Assembly: GCA_016184115.1 (NCBI GenBank)
Contig: JACPDH010000023.1
Coordinates: forward strand, 1-64,000
Reading direction: 5' to 3'
Length of the DNA stretch: 64,000 bases
From: Acidobacteriota bacterium
GTDB lineage: Bacteria > Acidobacteriota > Thermoanaerobaculia > Gp7-AA8
The position numbers and the translations under genes were made by a program. This document shows, piece after piece, positions 28,067 to 36,636 of this stretch (positions are counted from its first letter, which is position 1; every line of letters begins with the position of its first letter). The notes beneath the pieces were generated by a model, which worked only from the letters and a program-made list of their open reading frames with translations, searched no databases and was not told the origin of the DNA.

Positions 28067-28669
28067 TTGGACGCATACCGCGGAGGTTGGATCGAGATCA
28101 TTGCGGGAGGAATGTTCTCCGGAAAATCGGAAGAGCTGATCCGCCGTGTCAGACGCGCACACATCGCGCGGCAGCGTGTGCAGGTGTTCAAGCCGATCAT
28201 CGACGATCGGTTCAGCATCGAAGAAGTCGTTTCGCGCGACGAACGCCGCCTGAAGGCGATTCCCGTCGCCACCTCGGCGCAACTCCTCTCGCACGTCGAG
28301 CTCGGCGTTCAGGTCATCGGTATCGACGAGGTGCAGTTCTTCGACGCGGGAATCGTCGATGTTTGTATGCAGCTTGCCGATGCCGGGCTCCGCGTCATCG
28401 CCGCCGGTCTCGACCAGGACTTCGTGCGTCGCCCGTTCGGTCCCATGCCAGCACTGCTCTCCGTCGCCGAAGAAGTCGTGAAGATGCACGCGGTCTGCGT
28501 CCGCTGCTCAGGGTCGGCTCACTACTCGCAGCGAATCGCGGGAGGCGACTCGCAGGTGGAAGTCGGCGACTCGTCGTACGAAGCACGCTGCCGCTCCTGT
28601 TTCGAGCCTTACAAGCCTGCCGACGAAGGCTCCGAGGAGCCGGTGCAGCTGACCATCCCGAAGAATTGA
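28067..28669 (+). CDS. tdk: Thymidine kinase
   Basis: Type II thymidine kinase phosphorylating thymidine in the salvage pathway. It has P-loop GGMFSGKSEELI, DEVQFFD (Walker B-like), lasso region, and four Cys (CVRC...CRSC) for the structural zinc. 200 residues, usual length. The start is a TTG at 28067 with GAGGAGGG about 6 nt upstream. It stands alone between a repeat locus and the convergent ABC exporter genes. Confidence 0.95.
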   Translation: MDAYRGGWIEIIAGGMFSGKSEELIRRVRRAHIARQRVQVFKPIIDDRFSIEEVVSRDERRLKAIPVATSAQLLSHVELGVQVIGIDEVQFFDAGIVDVCMQLADAGLRVIAAGLDQDFVRRPFGPMPALLSVAEEVVKMHAVCVRCSGSAHYSQRIAGGDSQVEVGDSSYEARCRSCFEPYKPADEGSEEPVQLTIPKN

Positions 28670-28705
28670 GAAAGCGATCGTTCGGATTCACCCGACCGCG
28701 CCCTG

Positions 28706-29905
28706 CTATTCCGCCCGGAGGGCCTCGACCGGCTCCATGCGCGCGGCGCGCATCGCGGGGGCGACGCCGGCGATGAGACCAGTCGCGATCGCGATTCCCT
28801 CGGCGAGCAGGGCGAACCACCACGGGGTGCTCACCGGCAACCCGTCGACGAATACGGCGAGGAGCCGCGCGATCGACGCGCCCAGCACGAGCCCGGCGGC
28901 GCCGCCTAACGCCGCGAGCATCGTGGCCTCGCCGAGAAAGACGTAGAGAATCTGCTCCCGCGAAGCGCCGAGTGCGCGCAGGAGCCCGATCTCCGACGTC
29001 CGCTCACTCACCGCGATCGTCATGATCGTGAGGATTCCGACCCCTCCTACGAGGAGAGAAATGCTGCCTAACGCACCGACGGCGAAGGTCAGAACTCCGA
29101 GCACCGACCCGAGAACCTCGATCATCTGCTGCTGCGTGACGATCGTGATGTCGTCGCGGCCGTGCCGCGACCTGATCACCTCACGAAGCCCTTCGACGAC
29201 CTCCTCGACCGGCGCTTCCGGGTCGTAGTTCACATGGAAACCGGTGAGACCGGGGCGATTGAAGAGCTCGAGAGCGAGCGATACCGGAATGTAGACCGTG
29301 TCGTCGAGGTCCATCCCGAGCATCTGTCCTTTCGACTCCATCACGCCGATCACCTGAAATCGCCGGCCGCCGACCGTGATGTATCTCCCGAGCGGATTCC
29401 CCGAGCCGAACAGCTCCTCCTTCACCTTCGATCCGAGAACGGCGAACGGCCGCGGCCGGCGAAGGTCCTCGCGCGGGAGGAACGACCCTATCCGTACGCT
29501 CATCCGCCCGACGGTGAGCCAGTCGGGGCCCATTCCGTAGACGGTGACGCGTCTCCGGCGCGAGCCGGCGGCGATCTCGGCATTCCCGTCGGTCGTCGGA
29601 TTCGCGACGAGCACGTGCGGCGCGCGCCGGGCCGCCGCCGCATCCTCGATCGTGAGCGGCCTCACCGACCCGAACACGCCGATCGACGCGCCCGCCGTCG
29701 CGACTCGCCCAGGCGTGACGATGATCAGATTCGTTCCGAACTGGCTGAACTCCGAGAGGACGAAGTCGCGCAACCCCTGGCCTAACGACGTGAGAAGGAT
29801 CACGGCCGCGATACCGACCGCGATGCAAAGCGCGGCGAGCGTCGTGCGGAGACGGTGGGACCGCAGCGAGCCCGAGGTGAGCCTGACGAAATCCGCGGCC
29901 AGCAT
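28706..29905 (-). CDS. ABC transporter permease (MacB/FtsX type) 1
   Basis: Inner-membrane component of a MacAB-like efflux or lipoprotein-export system. N-terminal TM helix (RTTLAALCIAVGIAAVILL), a large periplasmic domain (MacB_PCD) about residues 45-270, then three C-terminal TM helices of the FtsX domain (GSISLLVGGVGILTIMTIAVSERTSEIG). The start at 29905 has GAGGAG 6 nt upstream; an ATG at 29911 would overlap the upstream stop by ATGA. Paired with a second permease, an ATPase and a membrane-fusion protein in one leftward operon. Confidence 0.9.
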   Translation of the reverse strand: MLAADFVRLTSGSLRSHRLRTTLAALCIAVGIAAVILLTSLGQGLRDFVLSEFSQFGTNLIIVTPGRVATAGASIGVFGSVRPLTIEDAAAARRAPHVLVANPTTDGNAEIAAGSRRRRVTVYGMGPDWLTVGRMSVRIGSFLPREDLRRPRPFAVLGSKVKEELFGSGNPLGRYITVGGRRFQVIGVMESKGQMLGMDLDDTVYIPVSLALELFNRPGLTGFHVNYDPEAPVEEVVEGLREVIRSRHGRDDITIVTQQQMIEVLGSVLGVLTFAVGALGSISLLVGGVGILTIMTIAVSERTSEIGLLRALGASREQILYVFLGEATMLAALGGAAGLVLGASIARLLAVFVDGLPVSTPWWFALLAEGIAIATGLIAGVAPAMRAARMEPVEALRAE

Positions 29906-29907
29906 CG

Positions 29908-31116
29908 TCATCTCCTCGCAAGCGCGGCCGCCGCCTCGAGGCGTGCCGCGCGTCGCGCCGGAAGCAGACTGAACAGGATCCCCGTCACGAGGGCAACGCC
30001 GAGCGAGGCCGCGACGGCCCACACGGGAGCGTATGCGGGAAGCTCCGGATAGATCCACCGGATCGCGAGGCTCCCCGCCTGTCCGATCGCGAGACCCGCG
30101 ACGCCGCCGACCGCGGAGAGCATCGCCGCCTCCGCGATGAAGAGCAGACGAATCTGAAGTGGCGACGCGCCAATCGCCTTGAGCAGTCCAATCTCCCCGG
30201 TTCGTTGTGAAACGGCGACCAGCATCACGTTCATGATGAGAATTCCGGCCACCGCCAGGCTGATCGAGCCGATACCGCCGATCGCGAGCGTCAGCGCCAG
30301 AAGGATCTTGTCGAACGTGCTCGCGACGGCATCCTCCGTCACGACCGTAACGTCCTCCTCGCCATCGTGACGTCTAGCGAGAGTCTTCAACACCTCGTCG
30401 CGGACCGGCTTCACATCTTCGTGGCGCTCGACTTCGATCGCGACGCGAAGCAGCGATTGCAAATTGAAGACCATCTGGGCCGAAGTCACCGGGATGATCG
30501 CCAACTCGTCGATGTCCAGGCCGACGAATTGCCCTTTCGGCGCGAGAACCCCGACGACACGGAATCTTCGATCGCCGATTCTCACCCACTCACCAACCGC
30601 AGGCCCCGTCCCGAACAGCTCATCGCGCACCTTCGATCCGATTACGCAGACCGGGATCGCGCGCCGTGGGTCCTGCGCCTCGAGGAAGTGTCCCTGCGCC
30701 ATCGAAAGGTGCCACAGGTGCTGGAGCTCGCTCGTCGATCCGACGACGGGAATGTCGCGACGCCGGCCGCTGTGCCAAATCTCTCCCGCAACAAGGTTGA
30801 GCGGCATCACACTCGTGACGCCGCGGATCTGGAGAAGAGAGAGGGCGTCGTCGAGCGTGAGGTCGCGCGGTGTTCGCCCGGAGAGCACGCCTCCCATCCC
30901 GCCACTCGTCTCTGCGCGACCCGGGAAGACGACGATGAGATTCGTGCCTAACGCCTCGAACTGGTCTCGGACATAGCGCCGCGCCCCTTCGCCGAGCGAC
31001 GTGAGAACGACGACCGACGCCGAACCGATCGCCATCGCCAGCACCATGAGGAGCGTACGCGCGCGGTGCGACGAGAGCGAACGCCACCCGAATCGCACCA
31101 CGTCGCCTCCCCTCAT
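29908..31116 (-). CDS. ABC transporter permease (MacB/FtsX type) 2
   Basis: Second MacB-type permease, 402 residues, same architecture as its downstream neighbour: N-terminal TM helix (RARTLLMVLAMAIGSASVVVL), a periplasmic domain with GTNLIVVFPGR, and C-terminal FtsX TM helices (SISLAVAGILIMNVMLVAVSQRTGEIGLLKAIGAS). The two permeases are clearly paralogous and could form a heterodimer with one ATPase. Its start overlaps the ATPase stop by 4 bp (31113-31116). Confidence 0.9.
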   Translation of the reverse strand: MRGGDVVRFGWRSLSSHRARTLLMVLAMAIGSASVVVLTSLGEGARRYVRDQFEALGTNLIVVFPGRAETSGGMGGVLSGRTPRDLTLDDALSLLQIRGVTSVMPLNLVAGEIWHSGRRRDIPVVGSTSELQHLWHLSMAQGHFLEAQDPRRAIPVCVIGSKVRDELFGTGPAVGEWVRIGDRRFRVVGVLAPKGQFVGLDIDELAIIPVTSAQMVFNLQSLLRVAIEVERHEDVKPVRDEVLKTLARRHDGEEDVTVVTEDAVASTFDKILLALTLAIGGIGSISLAVAGILIMNVMLVAVSQRTGEIGLLKAIGASPLQIRLLFIAEAAMLSAVGGVAGLAIGQAGSLAIRWIYPELPAYAPVWAVAASLGVALVTGILFSLLPARRAARLEAAAALARR

Positions 31117-31799
31117 CGCGCCTCCGACGCGCCCGAGTCCGACTCGATCCTGCCGTCAATCATCCTGACGCGCCTGCGTGCCCGTTCGCCGAGCGCCGGA
31201 TCGTGCGTCACGAGGACCAGAGCGACGCCGCGCGCATTCACGCCCTCGAGGAGGTTGATCACGTCTTTTCCGGTCGACTGATCGAGGTTCCCGGTCGGCT
31301 CGTCGGCGAGAATCGCCGTGGGCTGCATCACCATCGCGCGGGCGATCGCGACGCGCTGCCTCTCGCCACCCGAAAGCTGATCGGGACGATGTTGCGCGCG
31401 ATGCGACATTCCGAACTCGCCGAGGAGGCGCGCGACCGCCGGGGCCCGCTCTCCGGGCGGCACCCCGGCAAGCACGAGTGGCAGCTCCACGTTCTCCGTG
31501 GCCGTTAGGCGCGGCACCAGATGAAAAAACTGAAACACGAACCCGATCTTCTCTCTCCGCACCCGCGACTGTTCCTCGTCACCGAACGCCGTCACGTCCT
31601 CTCCGTCGATCGAATAGACCCCTTCATCGGGCCGGTCGAGAAGCCCGATGATATTGAGAAGTGTCGATTTCCCGGAGCCGGAGGGGCCCATGATCGATAG
31701 ATACTCGCCTGGCGCGACGCTGAGACTCACGTCGCGTAGCGCGTGAACCTTCTCCTCGCCCACCGGGAAGACGCGGTGAATCCCACGAAGCCGGATCAT
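31113..31799 (-). CDS. ABC transporter ATP-binding protein (MacB/LolD type)
   Basis: Nucleotide-binding subunit of the exporter: Walker [11 protein letters not shown]-loop FVFQFFHL, signature [14 protein letters not shown], Walker [13 protein letters not shown], and H-loop LVTHDP. 228 residues and the [20 protein letters not shown] wording are typical of the MacB/LolD/FtsE group. Its start overlaps the membrane-fusion protein stop (31796-31799). No TolC-like outer-membrane gene is adjacent, so one would be supplied elsewhere. Confidence 0.95.
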   Translation of the reverse strand: MIRLRGIHRVFPVGEEKVHALRDVSLSVAPGEYLSIMGPSGSGKSTLLNIIGLLDRPDEGVYSIDGEDVTAFGDEEQSRVRREKIGFVFQFFHLVPRLTATENVELPLVLAGVPPGERAPAVARLLGEFGMSHRAQHRPDQLSGGERQRVAIARAMVMQPTAILADEPTGNLDQSTGKDVINLLEGVNARGVALVLVTHDPALGERARRRVRMIDGRIESDSGASEAR

Positions 31800-32968
31800 T
31801 TTGATTTCGGCGTCTCGGGCACCACGCGCGCGCCTGCCTTCACGCCCGCGCGCTCCACCGAGAGCACAACCTTGTCACCCTGCTCGACACCCGAACGGAC
31901 CTCGCTGAAGCCCCAGTTGGAAATGCCCGTCTCGATGCGCCGCTCGTCGAGCGTCCCCCGCTTCGCGTCGTAAACGTACACCCGCCCTCCCTCGAGGACC
32001 GCGGGCGCAGGGATCCGGACGACACCTTCACGCGCTTCGAGAATGATCTCCACGTCGGCACTGTAGCCGACCAGCAGCGCCTTCGCGTCTTCGGGACGCG
32101 TCAGCTCCACGTCGACATCGACCGTCCGCGCCTGCTTCTCGAGATCGAGCACGTAAGGCGCAATCCGGCGTACGCGACCCTCGATTCGCTTATCGGGCAT
32201 CGCTTCGAGCGTGATCCAGGCAATTTGTCCGAGGCGGACGCGCGCGACGTCGACCTCGTCGATCGGCGCGGTGACGTAGAGACAGCTGTCGTCGATCAGA
32301 TCGATCGCGGGGGGCGTCGGGATCCCAGGTGGCGAGGGCGTCGCAAGCTCGCCGAGCTCTCCGGTGACCTTGGCGACGACGCCCGAGAACGGCGCGCGGA
32401 CTACGGTGCGCGTCATGCCCGCTCGTGCGGCTTCGAGCGCCGCGCGGCTCTGCAGAATCTCTCTACCCGCCGCGTTGCACGCGGCGCGAAGCGCCTTGGC
32501 GGAGGAGCTCGCATGATCCAACGAATCGAGAGGCACGAGCCCGTCGTGGTGAAGCCTTGCGGCGCGCGCGGCATCGCGTTCGGCGACATCGGCGCGCAGG
32601 CACGCCTCGTCCCGGCGAAGAACCGCACCGCGCTCTCGCTCTTCCGCGACACTTACTTCGGCGGCGACATCGCCGCTCCAGAGCTCGAGGAGCAGTTGCC
32701 CCTCGCGCACGCGCTCGCCTTCGCTCACAGGAAGCGCGGCGATTTTCCCGCCCGCCTGAGGCGCGAGCTTCGCGCGCCTGCAGGCATTCACCGTTCCAGC
32801 ACGCGTGTTGGCGACGGTGCGCTCGACGCGTCCGCGATCGACGTCACCGAGGACGACCGCAATCGGTTTTGGTCGCGTCGTTCGCCAGGCGACGACGCCC
32901 ACCACCGCGATGACCGCCGCGCTCGCCGCCAGTTTGTTGCGCAATGAGATTGCCATGCCCCCAATCAT
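31796..32968 (-). CDS. Periplasmic membrane-fusion protein (MacA/HlyD type)
   Basis: Adaptor linking the inner-membrane ABC exporter to an outer-membrane channel. One N-terminal TM anchor (LAASAAVIAVVGVVAW), a biotinyl-lipoyl-like half (GGKIAALPVSEGERVREGQ), an alpha-helical hairpin (about residues 100-185), the second lipoyl half (APFSGVVAKV) and beta-barrel domains. 390 residues. Start ATG at 32968 or 32956. First gene of the four-gene leftward operon; substrate unknown. Confidence 0.9.
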   Translation of the reverse strand: MIGGMAISLRNKLAASAAVIAVVGVVAWRTTRPKPIAVVLGDVDRGRVERTVANTRAGTVNACRRAKLAPQAGGKIAALPVSEGERVREGQLLLELWSGDVAAEVSVAEERERGAVLRRDEACLRADVAERDAARAARLHHDGLVPLDSLDHASSSAKALRAACNAAGREILQSRAALEAARAGMTRTVVRAPFSGVVAKVTGELGELATPSPPGIPTPPAIDLIDDSCLYVTAPIDEVDVARVRLGQIAWITLEAMPDKRIEGRVRRIAPYVLDLEKQARTVDVDVELTRPEDAKALLVGYSADVEIILEAREGVVRIPAPAVLEGGRVYVYDAKRGTLDERRIETGISNWGFSEVRSGVEQGDKVVLSVERAGVKAGARVVPETPKSK

Positions 32969-33058
32969 CTCGCATTCCGCCGGTCGGCCGGAAGGAGGGG
33001 GCGAGCCAGAGCGATACGGCCGCTGAAATCCCCAATCCGCAATCGGATCCGCAGCTAC

Positions 33059-33664
33059 CTACTTCACTTCCCTCACCGTATTGAAGTGCTCGTAGAGCTT
33101 CTCGTGAAAGTCGAGCGTGTCGCGCACGATCTTCTTGAACGACCCGATGTCTTTCGTGGCGAGGACGAGATTCACGCCGTAGAGGAACGCAGCATTCCCG
33201 TCGAGCGTCTTGAGGTTGTCGGCGACGAGAATGAAGAATCCGCGCCGGCGATCGGTAGGGCTCACGGACGTTAGCGGCGCCACGTCGACGAGTGGAGGCG
33301 GAGTCATCTGCTGCGGCGTAATGACGACCAGCTTCGGATGGTCGCGGTAATAGGCGTCGCGCGCCTCCTCTGCGGAGGCGAACGCCAGCGGAACGAGTCC
33401 CATGTTCTTCACCGCGTCGCGAATCGCCGGGATCTCGCGGCCGAGCATCAGCGCCTTCGGCTTCCCGTATCCGTCGTCGTCATCGTCCACGACCGGAGCC
33501 GAGACAGGAAGCGGCTCGACCGCCGCCGCATCGGCAGGCTTCGTCCGATCGAAGACCTGCGGCGCCTTGCAGTGCGGGCAGGGGAACTTCACTTCCTTCA
33601 TCGGCAGCTTCGTCTCGTCGATCTGTAGCTGCTTCGCGCATGAGCTGCAGGTGATCTTGACCAT
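33059..33664 (-). CDS. Zinc-ribbon protein with receiver-like domain, next to pilT
   Basis: 201 residues. The N-terminus has an MJ0042-type zinc ribbon (CSSC...CPHC, residues about 6-33), followed by an acidic linker and a C-terminal region (about 68-200) resembling a degenerate receiver domain (KALMLGREIPAIRDAVKNMG, LVVITP, GFFILVAD), without a clear phospho-acceptor Asp pair. It ends the pilT operon, its start 3 bp after the pilT stop. Similar zinc-ribbon proteins accompany motility genes in some deltaproteobacteria; a role in pilus control is inference. Confidence 0.6.
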   Translation of the reverse strand: MVKITCSSCAKQLQIDETKLPMKEVKFPCPHCKAPQVFDRTKPADAAAVEPLPVSAPVVDDDDDGYGKPKALMLGREIPAIRDAVKNMGLVPLAFASAEEARDAYYRDHPKLVVITPQQMTPPPLVDVAPLTSVSPTDRRRGFFILVADNLKTLDGNAAFLYGVNLVLATKDIGSFKKIVRDTLDFHEKLYEHFNTVREVK

Positions 33665-33667
33665 CGC

Positions 33668-34819
33668 TTACTCCAGCATCGAGAGCATCGAGTCGCTCTC
33701 GTCCTGCGCCTTCTTCTTCGCTGACTCCGGCTCGTCGGTCAGCCTGAGTGCTAGGTTGGTCGGGTTCGTCGCGTAAACGAGAGCCGTCTCCTTCGAAATG
33801 ATCCCCTCGTTCCAGAGCTTCTCCAACTCGTCGTCGAACGTCTGCATCCCATCGACGCCCCCGTCGTGCATCGCGTCCGCGAGAGACCGTCCCTCGGTCT
33901 CGCCCTTGAGAACGTAATCGCGCGTGCGCATGGTCGACTTCAGGACCTCGAGCACCGCCTTGCGCCCGCCGCCGATCTTCGGTACGAGGCGCTGCGAAAT
34001 GACGTACCGGAACGACTGTGCAAAACGCGTTCGCACTTGTTGTTCCTGTTCCTTCGGGAAGACGCCGACGATGCGGTCGACCGTCTTCGACGCGTCGATC
34101 GTGTGCAAGGTCGAAAGAACGAGGTGTCCCGTCTCGGCTGCCTCCATCGCGATCTCGATCGTCTCGACGTCGCGCATCTCGCCGATCAGGATGACCTTGG
34201 GCGCCTGCCGCAAAGCGGCGCGCAACGCCAGCGAAAAGGTCTTCGTGTCGGAGCCGACTTCGCGCTGGTTCACGGTCGACTTGATGTGCTTGTGCATGAA
34301 CTCGACCGGGTCTTCGATCGTGATGATGTGGTACGCGTGGTCGTTGTTGATCTTGTTGATGATCGCAGCGAGCGTCGTCGACTTGCCCGATCCTGTCGGC
34401 CCCGTCACCAGGACGACGCCGTTCTTCAGCCTCGCGACGTTGTTGATCTCCTCGGGGAGGCCGAGCTGCTCGACCGTCGGAATCCCCTCGGGGATGACGC
34501 GGAGGACGATCGCGTATGTCCCACGCTGCGAAAAGACGTTCACGCGGAAACGCGTCTTGCCGGGAATGGAATACGACAAGTCGGTCGATCCTGACGCCAG
34601 CAACGTGCGCGTGAGGTCGCGATCCCCACGCAGCATGTGAAGCACGATCGTCTCGGTCTGGAACGGCGTCAGCCGCTGAAGTCCGGGAAAGTTCACTGGC
34701 GTCAGCTGCCCGTCGACCTCGACCTGAGGTGGCTTGCCAACCGAGAAGTTGAGATCCGACACGCGGTCAGACACTCGCAGCATCGCCTCGAGTATCGCGT
34801 CGAGATTGAAGTTCTTCAT
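33668..34819 (-). CDS. pilT: Type IV pilus retraction ATPase PilT/PilU
   Basis: Hexameric motor that disassembles the type IV pilus for twitching motility. 383 residues: PAS-like N-terminal domain, Walker A GPTGSGKST (about residues 137-145), Asp box ITIEDPVEF, Walker B VILIGEMRDVET and His box STLHT. The C-terminus contains LWNEGIISKETALVYATNP, as in PilT/PilU. No other pilus genes are visible in the window. It diverges from ruvX (mutual start distance about 115 bp). Confidence 0.95.
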   Translation of the reverse strand: MKNFNLDAILEAMLRVSDRVSDLNFSVGKPPQVEVDGQLTPVNFPGLQRLTPFQTETIVLHMLRGDRDLTRTLLASGSTDLSYSIPGKTRFRVNVFSQRGTYAIVLRVIPEGIPTVEQLGLPEEINNVARLKNGVVLVTGPTGSGKSTTLAAIINKINNDHAYHIITIEDPVEFMHKHIKSTVNQREVGSDTKTFSLALRAALRQAPKVILIGEMRDVETIEIAMEAAETGHLVLSTLHTIDASKTVDRIVGVFPKEQEQQVRTRFAQSFRYVISQRLVPKIGGGRKAVLEVLKSTMRTRDYVLKGETEGRSLADAMHDGGVDGMQTFDDELEKLWNEGIISKETALVYATNPTNLALRLTDEPESAKKKAQDESDSMLSMLE

Positions 34820-34933
34820 CGCCTCTCCTGATTGTCGCGCCGATCATATCAGGCAGCGGAGACGATGGTGTCGCCCGCGCGATCGCGCCGCGCTGAAATT
34901 CGAGGCGCCCCGCCCGCGATTGAGGCTCCTGTC

Positions 34934-35353
34934 ATGGGTTGGCTCGGAATCGATTTCGGTGCGCGGCGCATCGGCGTCGCCGTCAGCAGCTCCGGCATCA
35001 TCGCCGAGCCACACAGCGTCATCCGGCGCGGCGACGACCTGACGCCGGTGATCGAAACGATCGCGCGCATCGCCGGCGAGTACGAGGCGACGACGATCGT
35101 CGTCGGCATCCCGAAAGGGGGCCGTCGTGCCCCCTCTGACAATCTTCCACTCTACGAAGCGTTCGCGGAGACGCTCCGATCGCGTCTCGCAGCCGACGTG
35201 GTACTTTGGGACGAAAGTTATTCGACGACCGAAGCCGCAAGCAGGCTCCGCGAAACGGGCAAGCCGCTGCGCGACGCCAGGGCGCGTATCGACATGCTCG
35301 CGGCGGCCGTCATACTGCAGTCTTATCTCGATTCGGGGAGGAACGGCGCATAG
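34934..35353 (+). CDS. ruvX: RuvX/YqgF Holliday-junction resolvase-fold protein
   Basis: RNase H-fold protein; in E. coli YqgF processes the 5' end of pre-16S rRNA. It has GIDFGARRIGVAVS (first Asp), VVGIPKGG, and WDESYSTTEAASRL, with a late Asp in ARIDMLAAAVILQSYLD. 139 residues from MGWLGIDFG (34934), normal length. It is followed directly by mltG, a common ruvX-mltG pairing. Confidence 0.93.
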   Translation: MGWLGIDFGARRIGVAVSSSGIIAEPHSVIRRGDDLTPVIETIARIAGEYEATTIVVGIPKGGRRAPSDNLPLYEAFAETLRSRLAADVVLWDESYSTTEAASRLRETGKPLRDARARIDMLAAAVILQSYLDSGRNGA

Positions 35354-36393
35354 CAAGCAAAGGCAGCCGCACGCATTTTCTGCGGACGATCGTCATCGCC
35401 GCGATCGTGTTCGCCGCCGGCGGGATTGTCTTCGCCTGGCAGGCGCTTCGCGCCCCCTACAAGGGGTACGACGGTGAGGCGACGACGTACGAAGTGCGCC
35501 GTGGCACATCTACGGCACAGATCCTCCGCGGCCTCGAGCGACGCGGAGTCCTACGCGACGCGTTCGTTCCCGTCCTCTACGTCAAAGCGATCCGGCGCGA
35601 TCTCCGACCCAAGGCTGGCGTGTACGAGTTCCGCGGAGCCCTCTCACCGCTCGACGTGCTCAACCGGCTCAGCCGCGGCGAGAGCCTCATGATTCAGATC
35701 ACCGTGCGCGAAGGGCTCGATCGCTTCGCCCTCGCGAAGCTGATGGCGGAGGAAGGGCTCGGAACCGAAGGCGAATGGCTCGAGTTGACGGCCGACTCCA
35801 CGCTCGTCGAAGACATCGCACCCGAGGCGACTACGCTCGAAGGGTATCTCTTTCCCGACACCTACCGCTTCAGCCCGGGGATCTCACCGACGGTGGTCGT
35901 CGGAGAGATGGTGAAGAACTTCCGCAAGCAGTTCGGCGAAGAGCTGGCGTACATCCGGACGGGACTGTCAGTCCACGAGACGGTCACACTCGCGTCGATC
36001 GTCGAGACCGAGGCGAAGCTCGAAGCCGAGCGCCCGCTCATCGCTTCGGTCTACCGCAACCGCATCACGAAGCGCATGCTGCTGCAGGCGGACCCGACGG
36101 TGATCTACGCGATGAAGATCGCGGGAACCTGGGGCGGCAACATCCGCAAAGACGACCTCCGGATGAGCTCGCCGTACAACACCTATGCGCGCACGGGACT
36201 GCCACCCGGCCCCATCGCCAGCCCAGGTCTCGCCTCGCTCCGTGCCGCGGCGAACCCCGCGGAGAGCGAGTGGCTCTACTTCGTCGCGAAGAACGATGGA
36301 TCGCACGTCTTCGCGAAGACGCTCGACGAGCACAACAACAATGTCGCCGAATGGCAGAAGCGGTATTGGAAGAACCGCCCGGAGCAAAGGTAG
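35350..36393 (+). CDS. mltG: Endolytic peptidoglycan transglycosylase MltG
   Basis: YceG-family enzyme that cuts nascent glycan strands and sets their length. One TM anchor (IVIAAIVFAAGGIVFAW), LysM-like region (YEVRRGTSTAQILRGL), and the catalytic domain with LASIVETEAK (Glu), PTVIYA, and SPYNTY...GLPPGPIASPG. No ATG, GTG or TTG lies near the expected N-terminus: the strong GGGGAGGAA stands 6 nt before an ATA codon (35350) overlapping the ruvX stop TAG. Upstream open frame to 35206 would overlap ruvX by 148 bp. An AUA start, or an assembly error in ATG, is the simplest reading. Confidence 0.88.
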   Translation: MASKGSRTHFLRTIVIAAIVFAAGGIVFAWQALRAPYKGYDGEATTYEVRRGTSTAQILRGLERRGVLRDAFVPVLYVKAIRRDLRPKAGVYEFRGALSPLDVLNRLSRGESLMIQITVREGLDRFALAKLMAEEGLGTEGEWLELTADSTLVEDIAPEATTLEGYLFPDTYRFSPGISPTVVVGEMVKNFRKQFGEELAYIRTGLSVHETVTLASIVETEAKLEAERPLIASVYRNRITKRMLLQADPTVIYAMKIAGTWGGNIRKDDLRMSSPYNTYARTGLPPGPIASPGLASLRAAANPAESEWLYFVAKNDGSHVFAKTLDEHNNNVAEWQKRYWKNRPEQR

Positions 36394-36407
36394 CGCGGTG
36401 AGGCAGC

Positions 36408-36552
36408 TCAAAGGTCATAGGTCATAGCAGGCGGGCTTGAGCTCGAGGCGCGAGCGGCGCGCATCGGGCGTTCGTGTTCGATCATGCCCGTCGACGCGGC
36501 AACGCGACGACCTGCCTGCTTTGACCCATGACCTTTGACCTTCCGGCCTGCC
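36408..36552. repeat. AGGTC-class heptad repeat, inverted arms
   Basis: The left arm AAAGGTCATAGGTCATAGCAGGC (about 36410-36432) is mirrored by GCCTGCTTTGACCCATGACCTTTGACC (about 36514-36540), about 80 bp apart. It lies in the gap between mltG and the pseudokinase-TonB gene. Confidence 0.9.
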
Positions 36553-36636
36553 TTTCCGTTGACCCCGCGAATCGTTTGCTGCTAGCGTTCGCCGCAGCCG
36601 CGCGGCCCCAACGCGTGCCGCGCTGAGGGGGATTCC

